Under the pieces are notes generated by a model. It searched no databases. It was not told where the DNA came from and saw only the letters and a list, made by a program, of their open reading frames with translations. Both the position numbers and the translations under genes were made by a program. This document shows, one piece after another, positions 57,684 through 64,000 of a stretch of DNA of 64,000 nucleotides. This DNA comes from Acinetobacter pittii ANC 4050 (GTDB lineage: Bacteria; Pseudomonadota; Gammaproteobacteria; Pseudomonadales; Moraxellaceae), in contig NZ_KB976987.1 in NCBI RefSeq assembly GCF_000399685.1, forward strand, positions 2,433,954-2,497,953, written 5' to 3'. The first letter of the stretch is position 1; every line of letters starts with the position of its first letter.

Positions 57684-58547
57684 TTATGCGAGTTTCTTTT
57701 CTTCAATAAATTGAACATCTGCAATTTGTGCATCCCAGAACTCATTCCATAAAGCACAGTAATCAATACATAGCTTGGTTAAGCTCTCATAATCATCTTT
57801 TGTAATCGCTTGTGCTAATGCAAACCAAAGGTCATCTTGATGGTCATCGTCAGCAGCTTCAGATGTTTCATCAGTAGATACACCATGTACATGGTAATAG
57901 CCACCACCTTCAACATCGATATTTACGAATTTGGTTGCTTGACGCAATGGTGGGCTAAAAAGAATGACCTCTTCCTCTGCAACGGCCAATAATGCTACGA
58001 CCTTGATATAACTATCATAAGAAGACTCTAAGAATGATCTCACCTGATCTGCAAATTTTGACGGCTTATAATTACGACGGTCAAGCTCAGTTAAACCATA
58101 ATCATTAAGTAGATCCTCATATAAAGGATAATGAGCGTATTCAGGGTTGCCCAAATAGTAATTATCTTTATCGAGTCCAGGACGAAAACCGAATTCATCA
58201 AGTATATTTAAACTTAATAACACTCTTGGAAACATTTTGGCTCCTGAATGGAGTTTAGGTTCCAATTGTTTTGTTAAAAACTGTGCTTGTAATAGAGCAT
58301 CAGTAAAAATCTGCACAATCGCGTGGCGATATTCTAAATGAATATGCGTCAACGTTGTCTTATCCAGATATCCACTGTTTAATAACTCGATTGCAGGATG
58401 CTTACAAACCGGCAACTCTGCAATTGTTTTTCTTAACTGTTGAAGAAATTGTAAATTTTCATCCCATTGTTTTGCAGGGATACTGTTTTTCATCCCCTGC
58501 AATGCTTTTTCTCTTGGATTATTAAAGTCTTCAAATTTTTTTAACAT
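57684..58547 (-). CDS. Unknown all-helical protein, possible haem-oxygenase-like di-iron enzyme
   Basis: I do not recognise the family with certainty. The 287 residues look all-helical. Candidate metal ligands, spaced along helices, are HIHLEYRHAIVQIF (68-81), NILDEFGF (114-121), AVAEEEVILF (188-197) and GYYHVHG with DDDHQDDLW (216-241). Glu/His-rich helices ending in a His-x-His and Asp-x-x-His-like cluster recall TenA/haem-oxygenase-like di-iron oxidases (UndA, BesC and SznF are known members), though the exact HxxxDxxH spacing is not met. Diverges from a TetR gene across a 326-nt AT-rich gap, which suggests regulation by it. Confidence 0.6.
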   Translation of the reverse strand: MLKKFEDFNNPREKALQGMKNSIPAKQWDENLQFLQQLRKTIAELPVCKHPAIELLNSGYLDKTTLTHIHLEYRHAIVQIFTDALLQAQFLTKQLEPKLHSGAKMFPRVLLSLNILDEFGFRPGLDKDNYYLGNPEYAHYPLYEDLLNDYGLTELDRRNYKPSKFADQVRSFLESSYDSYIKVVALLAVAEEEVILFSPPLRQATKFVNIDVEGGGYYHVHGVSTDETSEAADDDHQDDLWFALAQAITKDDYESLTKLCIDYCALWNEFWDAQIADVQFIEEKKLA

Positions 58548-58873
58548 AATGATTCTCAGTAGAAAGTTGTTCTTATAGTTAAGTTATAGGTTTTCCCTTT
58601 ATTTCAATTATGCATTCAATTGCTAAAATAAATTCCGCTCACCTATGCTTAACAAGTTGATACTATGTTTATTATCTCAACAAATCAACGGATTAATTAA
58701 TAATATTTAAAAAAGTAAACTATTGCAAACTCAATATATAATATGTTGTTTTTTAAATTAACCAAGCTATTGAATAAATATAATTTTTTAAATACTATAA
58801 AATAAGTTTTATTTAAGCTTCTACACTTTACAATAGCAAAGTTAATCAAAAAACATCCGCGACGGGGAAACCA
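58548..58873. promoter_or_regulatory. Divergent regulatory gap between the unknown enzyme gene and tetR
   Basis: Very AT-rich, no gene. On the left side TTATAG occurs twice, 11 bp apart (58573-58578 and 58584-58589), close to one DNA turn. On the other strand these read as two -10-like CTATAA hexamers just upstream of the enzyme gene. No clear palindromic TetR operator was found by eye. Confidence 0.35.
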
Positions 58874-59446
58874 ATGTCAAAAAGAGAAACTATTATAAGA
58901 ACAGCTACCTCCCTCTTTAACCAAAAAAGTTATACGTCTATTGGCGTTGATCGTATTATTGCTGAATCTGGCGTTGCAAAAATGACTTTTTATAAATACT
59001 TTTCTTCTAAAGAAGTCTTAATTGAAGAATGTCTTTATAAAAGAAATTTAGAAATCCAAGATTCAATGTTGGAAAAAATTAATAACATTAACAACCCTTT
59101 ACTTAGACTAAAAAAAATCTTTACTTGGTATATCGAATGGATCAACACAGATGACTTTAATGGCTGCTTATTTAAGAAAGCGACCATCGAAGTCATGCAA
59201 TTATATCCTTCTATCAAACATCAAATTAATGAGTACCGAGAGTGGATTTACGCATTAGTTTTTTCAGCTCTTTCAGAGTTGGAGGTTGAAAATACGAAAA
59301 TTCTAACAGGACTTTTTCTTAACATTGTAGATGGAATTATTATTGATGGCACTATAAACAAAGAAAAGATTAATCCTGAAGAAACATGGTCTTATATAAA
59401 TAAAATTATTGAGTTTGAAACAATCCGAGATTGTGCAACTATTTAA
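58874..59446 (+). CDS. TetR/AcrR family regulator
   Basis: A 190-residue repressor candidate. Helix-turn-helix in residues about 6-48: IIRTATSLFNQKSYTSIGVD, RIIAESGVAKMTFYKYFSSK, with KEVLIEE following. The C-terminal ligand domain has CLFKKATIEV and FLNIVDGIIIDG. GGGG lies 9 nt before the ATG. Codon use is clearly more AT-biased than its housekeeping neighbours. It diverges from the possible di-iron enzyme, its likeliest target. Confidence 0.92.
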   Translation: MSKRETIIRTATSLFNQKSYTSIGVDRIIAESGVAKMTFYKYFSSKEVLIEECLYKRNLEIQDSMLEKINNINNPLLRLKKIFTWYIEWINTDDFNGCLFKKATIEVMQLYPSIKHQINEYREWIYALVFSALSELEVENTKILTGLFLNIVDGIIIDGTINKEKINPEETWSYINKIIEFETIRDCATI

Positions 59447-59502
59447 TTTATAAATTAATTAAAATTTTATATTTTAATAAAAATAGAAGTTATTTTTATT
59501 TC

Positions 59503-59528
59503 GGTGGAGTCTACTCTCCAACTCCACC
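59503..59528. repeat. 8-bp inverted repeat after tetR
   Basis: GGTGGAGT (59503-59510) and ACTCCACC (59521-59528) flank a 10-nt loop. No T-tract follows on the plus side, so it is a weak terminator at best; it is the only GC-rich patch in this AT-rich gap. Confidence 0.55.
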
Positions 59529-59550
59529 AAAAAATCTATTCAACTCCAGA

Positions 59551-59611
59551 AATTAATGTATTTATATTTTATAAAAATGAATAATTTTTATAAAATATAA
59601 ATACATTAATT
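59551..59611. repeat. Perfect 28-bp inverted repeat in AT-rich gap
   Basis: The arms 59551-59578 and 59584-59611 are exact reverse complements around the 5-nt loop GAATA. Both are nearly pure A and T with TGTATTTATA in the left arm. The gap 59447-59887 (441 nt) has no gene, and the remainder is featureless AT-rich DNA. It could extrude as a cruciform, act as a two-way terminator, or be the remnant of a mobile element; no flanking target duplication was seen. Confidence 0.85.
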
Positions 59612-59887
59612 CTAATTATTATATAAACTTCACAATACTTTATAATAATCCTTTTCACCTCTTATATTTTATAAAACACAAACATCAATTTATTAGTATT
59701 ACTTTATACTTACAGTATATATTCATAAATTATTATATGTAAAATACTCAACCAATCGAGAAACTACTACTATTCATTACTACAAATATATAGATGTGCT
59801 TTTAAAAGATAAATTTATTTAATTAATTGTTCTTTAAAGAAAAAAATTAAAAGCAAATATGAGGTTTAAAAATTGATATAGAAAAGA

Positions 59888-61942
59888 TTAAGCGAAATGG
59901 GCGCCTTGAGTCTCAATAAGCTGATCAACCTGAACAGGCATACCTAATAAATAACCCTGAAATTGCTGACAACCTAAACGAGTCAAAATCTCAACCTGCT
60001 GTTGAGTTTCTACTCCTTCGGCAGTTACGGTTAAACCCAACTTTTTAGCTAAATGAATAATACTTTCTAGAATGACTTCTTCTTTAGAACCTGGCTTTAA
60101 ATCGACAATAAAGCCACGATCAATTTTCAATTCATCTACAGGCAAATCTTTTAAATACAAGAAACTCGAATGCCCAGTTCCAAAGTCGTCAATTGCAACT
60201 CGAATGCCCATGTCTCGCAGTCGCTCACAGGCTCGAATACTTAAATCAATATGCCGCATTGCTGTTGATTCAGTAATCTCAACAATTAAGTGATGAGGTT
60301 GAATTTGATATTTTTTTAACAATGCTTCGAGTGTACTAAATAACTTTTTATTTTCAAATTGCAGTGCCGACAGGTTCACTGCAACTGGATAAAATGGTGT
60401 ATTACTGCGTTCCCATTCCTGAATTTGCAGGCAAGCTTGCTCAAGCGCCCAATATCCCATTGGAATGATCAAACCTGTTTTTTCTGCACCCTCTATGAAC
60501 ATATGTGGGGTGAGAATTCCTAAGGCTGGATGATTCCAACGGATTAATGCTTCCACACCACACACTTCAAGATTCGTATTAAATTTTGGTTGGTAATATA
60601 AGATGAATTGCTTTTCTTCTACGGCTTTATAAAGATCATTGATCAGTTTTGACTGACTTCTTGTTTCTTGTTGATGGGTTGAATAACTGAAAATGGTGTA
60701 AGTATTCCGGCCCTGCTCTTTAGACATGAGCATCGCGGCATCAGCGTTCATGAGTAAGTCTTGAACATTTTGTCCATGCTCAGGAAAGAGTGCTACTCCT
60801 AAACTCGCAGAAATATTAATTTCTTTACCAGAAATTTGATAACTTTCCTGAATCAGCTGTAAAACTTTCTCGGCCAACACAACCGCTTCATCTGCATTGG
60901 TATTTTCTGCAATAAGCAAAAACTCATCGCCACCAATTCTAAGCAGTTTACATTTCTCATTGAGTTGCCAGTGTAAACGATTTGCCATTTGAATGAGGAG
61001 TTGGTCACCTACATGATGCCCAAATGCGTCATTCACTGATTTAAAACGGTCTAAATCAATATATAAAAAAGCAATTTTTTGATCTTTATATCGATGATCT
61101 GAAAGCAATACTTCAGCATAATCAACTAAATAAAGGCGATTTGGCAGCTTGGTTAAATTGTCTTGTATAGATAAATTAGCTAATTCTTTATTTGCCTTGC
61201 GCAATTCTAAATTTTGTTGCATGAGGCGTTGTTCTAACATTGCCACAATAAAACTTGCTACGAGTACCAAACAGGTGACTAGAATAATTGTAAATAGTAA
61301 TAAGTCATGTTCAGCCTGATATTGGCTAATAAATTTATCAGTAATATTCGTCGCAATAAGAGCAGTATAGTGCATCCCCATAATGCTTAAGGTCATCATT
61401 ATCGAAAATGCGATTTTTAAGGTTAAACGATATCGTTCGGTATCTTTTAATTTATAGGCTAGTAAAAACGCTAACCCGGAACCACTCATTGCAATTAATA
61501 CAGAAAATAAGAGTAAGAACGAAGTGTAATCTTTTTTATAAACATTAATATTCCAGCCCAACATGCTAATGTAATATGAAGCTGAAATTCCAATTCCCAT
61601 AATAATCGAACTCAAAATGAGTCTAAATAAAGGAAGTGTAAAACGCGAAGTCAACCACATCGCAATGCAAGATAACAATGCACTAATGGCATAAGAAATG
61701 ACGATTAAAGGAATATTCGAGTTGGCTGTATCAAACAGATGATAAGCTTGTATACCAACAATATGAACAACACTAATTGCTAATGCGAGTAGCAATCCAT
61801 TAATAAATAAAATTAAGGATTCAAACTTTTTATAGAGTTGCTTGAATATTAGCTGCTCCATGGAAATTACAATATAGCAAATGAGGCCAGCTGCAATAAA
61901 AGAGCCGACGATCAATGTGCTATCGTAATCAACATGACCCAT
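59888..61942 (-). CDS. MHYT-GGDEF-EAL protein (c-di-GMP turnover)
   Basis: A 684-residue inner-membrane protein. Residues 1-235 hold seven helices of an MHYT-type sensor; only the third motif is intact (GMHYT, 189-193), while the first two read VVHIVG and SYYISM. GGDEF domain with DNLTKLPNR and intact RIGGDEF (337-341), without an RxxD inhibitory site at the usual place. EAL domain with VEALIRW (Glu464), ITES, IDDFGTGHSSF, LKIDRGF and AEGVET, all catalytic residues present. It could both make and break c-di-GMP; the net activity is not readable. Confidence 0.93.
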   Translation of the reverse strand: MGHVDYDSTLIVGSFIAAGLICYIVISMEQLIFKQLYKKFESLILFINGLLLALAISVVHIVGIQAYHLFDTANSNIPLIVISYAISALLSCIAMWLTSRFTLPLFRLILSSIIMGIGISASYYISMLGWNINVYKKDYTSFLLLFSVLIAMSGSGLAFLLAYKLKDTERYRLTLKIAFSIMMTLSIMGMHYTALIATNITDKFISQYQAEHDLLLFTIILVTCLVLVASFIVAMLEQRLMQQNLELRKANKELANLSIQDNLTKLPNRLYLVDYAEVLLSDHRYKDQKIAFLYIDLDRFKSVNDAFGHHVGDQLLIQMANRLHWQLNEKCKLLRIGGDEFLLIAENTNADEAVVLAEKVLQLIQESYQISGKEINISASLGVALFPEHGQNVQDLLMNADAAMLMSKEQGRNTYTIFSYSTHQQETRSQSKLINDLYKAVEEKQFILYYQPKFNTNLEVCGVEALIRWNHPALGILTPHMFIEGAEKTGLIIPMGYWALEQACLQIQEWERSNTPFYPVAVNLSALQFENKKLFSTLEALLKKYQIQPHHLIVEITESTAMRHIDLSIRACERLRDMGIRVAIDDFGTGHSSFLYLKDLPVDELKIDRGFIVDLKPGSKEEVILESIIHLAKKLGLTVTAEGVETQQQVEILTRLGCQQFQGYLLGMPVQVDQLIETQGAHFA

Positions 61943-62217
61943 ATTGGACTTCCATGATTATTCAATACTTTTTTTTATTTTGTTCAACTCATTGCCCAAA
62001 ATACAATTAAACATGTTAAAGAAATTTTAGTAAATTTGACTTATTCAGTCAGTTATAAACAATAACATTATCTATCTTTTGGTCAAGTATTTTTTACTTT
62101 ATAAATCAATAAAGTAAATAAAAACCAAGCAGCCAATTATATGAAAAATATAGAATTTATTTAATCTATTCAAGTCGACCTAATCACAATTGTAGCATTC
62201 AAATAAAAAATAGTATA
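61943..62217. other. AT-rich gap with 10-bp inverted repeat
   Basis: No gene. TTTACTTTAT (62093-62102) and ATAAAGTAAA (62109-62118) form a perfect stem around AAATCA. It may belong to the promoter region of the GGDEF-EAL gene; nothing else stands out. Confidence 0.5.
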
Positions 62218-62252
62218 AATAAAGAACCCTGCTTAAAGCAGGGTTCTTTTGA
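62218..62252 (-). terminator. Terminator of the ilv operon
   Basis: AAAGAACCCTGC (62221-62232) pairs with GCAGGGTTCTTT (62238-62249); on the minus strand TTTATTTATA follows. Confidence 0.9.
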
Positions 62253-62270
62253 AGCATTAGAAAAAGAAAA

Positions 62271-63299
<1,029 letters not shown>

Positions 63300-63319
63300 C
63301 TAAAATACTTTTTAAAAAA

Positions 63320-63811
63320 TTAAATGGCTAATACTTTTTCGCCACGGGCGATACCAGATACACCTGAACGAACGACTTCTAGAATAGTGTTTTCTGCAAG
63401 CGCATCGATAAAACCATCTAATTTTTCAGTTGTCCCTGCTATTTGAATGGTATAGGTAGTTGGTGTCACGTCTACAATTTGCGCACGGAAAATATCTGCT
63501 GTACGCTTAATTTCAGCACGTGAAGCACCTAACGCTTTTACTTTAATCAACATCAGTTCACGCTCAATGTGCGAACCTTCTGATAAATCTACTACTTTTA
63601 CAACTTCAACAAGTTTGTTGAGCTGCTTTGTAATCTGTTCAATCTTATGGTCATCACCATAAGTGGTTAACGTCAAACGTGATAACGTAGGGTCTTCGGT
63701 TGGAGCTACATTCAACGTCTCAATGTTGTAGTTACGTTGACTGAATAAACCCACCAAACGAGAAAGCGCACCAGCTTCGTTTTCAACGAGTACAGAAATA
63801 ATATGTCTCAT
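63320..63811 (-). CDS. ilvH: Acetolactate synthase small subunit
   Basis: Regulatory ACT-domain subunit giving valine feedback to the large subunit. The 163 residues begin [20 protein letters not shown] with GLFSQRNYNIETLNVAPTED and later PTTYTIQIAGTTEKLD. Equal in length to E. coli IlvH. A GGGGAG site inside the end of ilvI and a 1-nt overlap (TAATG) couple the two. Confidence 0.97.
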   Translation of the reverse strand: MRHIISVLVENEAGALSRLVGLFSQRNYNIETLNVAPTEDPTLSRLTLTTYGDDHKIEQITKQLNKLVEVVKVVDLSEGSHIERELMLIKVKALGASRAEIKRTADIFRAQIVDVTPTTYTIQIAGTTEKLDGFIDALAENTILEVVRSGVSGIARGEKVLAI

Positions 63812-64000
63812 TATGTACGCTCCCCTTTACCTAACCACATATCCTTCATAGACTGACCTGCGATCAGCATTGGATAAACATGTTCCGTGCGATCAACCAT
63901 GACGTTAATGAATACACACTTATCATTAATAGCCATTGCTTCAGCAAGCTTTGACTCTAGTTCATCAGCATGATCAATCTGAATACCCACATGACCATAA
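63811..64000 (-). CDS. ilvI: Acetolactate synthase large subunit (C-terminal end only)
   Basis: Only the last 62 codons are inside the window. They read [20 protein letters not shown], then [19 protein letters not shown] and end in [10 protein letters not shown], closely matching the C-terminus of thiamine-diphosphate-dependent IlvI. The catalytic domains lie past base 64000. The stop overlaps the ilvH ATG by one base. Confidence 0.92.
   Translation of the reverse strand, partial: YGHVGIQIDHADELESKLAEAMAINDKCVFINVMVDRTEHVYPMLIAGQSMKDMWLGKGERT

Overview
The window is a typical AT-rich gammaproteobacterial chromosome segment, most probably Acinetobacter (A. baumannii / A. calcoaceticus group). 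The basis is protein style, the short AccA, the three-gene pntAA-pntAB-pntB transhydrogenase, a ComEA-like protein and the overall gene neighbourhood. The species is inferred; no marker was aligned. I see no rRNA, tRNA, CRISPR array, insertion sequence, integrase or prophage. Almost every base is in a tightly packed housekeeping gene, a terminator or a short regulatory gap.

Layout. 1-4.1 kb (minus strand): ppx-accA-tilS-proC, overlapping genes for polyphosphate, fatty acid, tRNA and proline metabolism. 4.4-7.0 kb (plus): trxA, rho behind a near-consensus promoter and a leader of about 225 nt, then a small alanine-rich lipoprotein. 7.1-10.8 kb (minus): pheS-pheT-ihfA. 11-18 kb: an unknown tail-anchored protein, then thrS-infC and rpmI-rplT (both minus), separated by a GST, a YqaA-like protein and an MFS exporter. 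infC starts with ATT and is 183 codons long. 18.3-27.5 kb: an acyl-CoA synthetase, the dense pcnB-folK-panB-panC-rapZ-npr-darP run (pcnB starts with TTG), mazG-comEA and an SDR. 27.6-36 kb: cysM-exonuclease-rlmD-relA diverging from the hybrid kinase gacS/barA. 36-40 kb: crotonase, beta-hydroxyacid dehydrogenase and hydroxypyruvate isomerase, then rsfS and a second SDR. 40-47 kb: pnt genes, an EamA exporter, a ridA-MFS pair behind a SoxR/MerR-type promoter, and dusA.

47-64 kb is the more accessory part. It holds an orphan CHAP/NlpC-like putative amidase, a LysR regulator diverging from a 40-codon membrane ORF, tcdA, a strongly structured probable small RNA, and acnA. These are followed by tatD with two related envelope proteins (one DUF3298-like), prfC, an unknown, possibly di-iron, enzyme diverging from a TetR regulator in very AT-rich DNA, a MHYT-GGDEF-EAL protein, and the ilvI-ilvH-ilvC operon, cut by the window edge.

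The candidates I rate highest are: the SoxR-box-like promoter of ridA-MFS (44268-44298), the structured RNA element (50071-50169), the orphan amidase (47428-47940), the possible di-iron enzyme/TetR locus (57684-59446) with its 28-bp perfect inverted repeat, and the non-ATG starts of infC and pcnB. I found no multi-gene system that I could call new with confidence.
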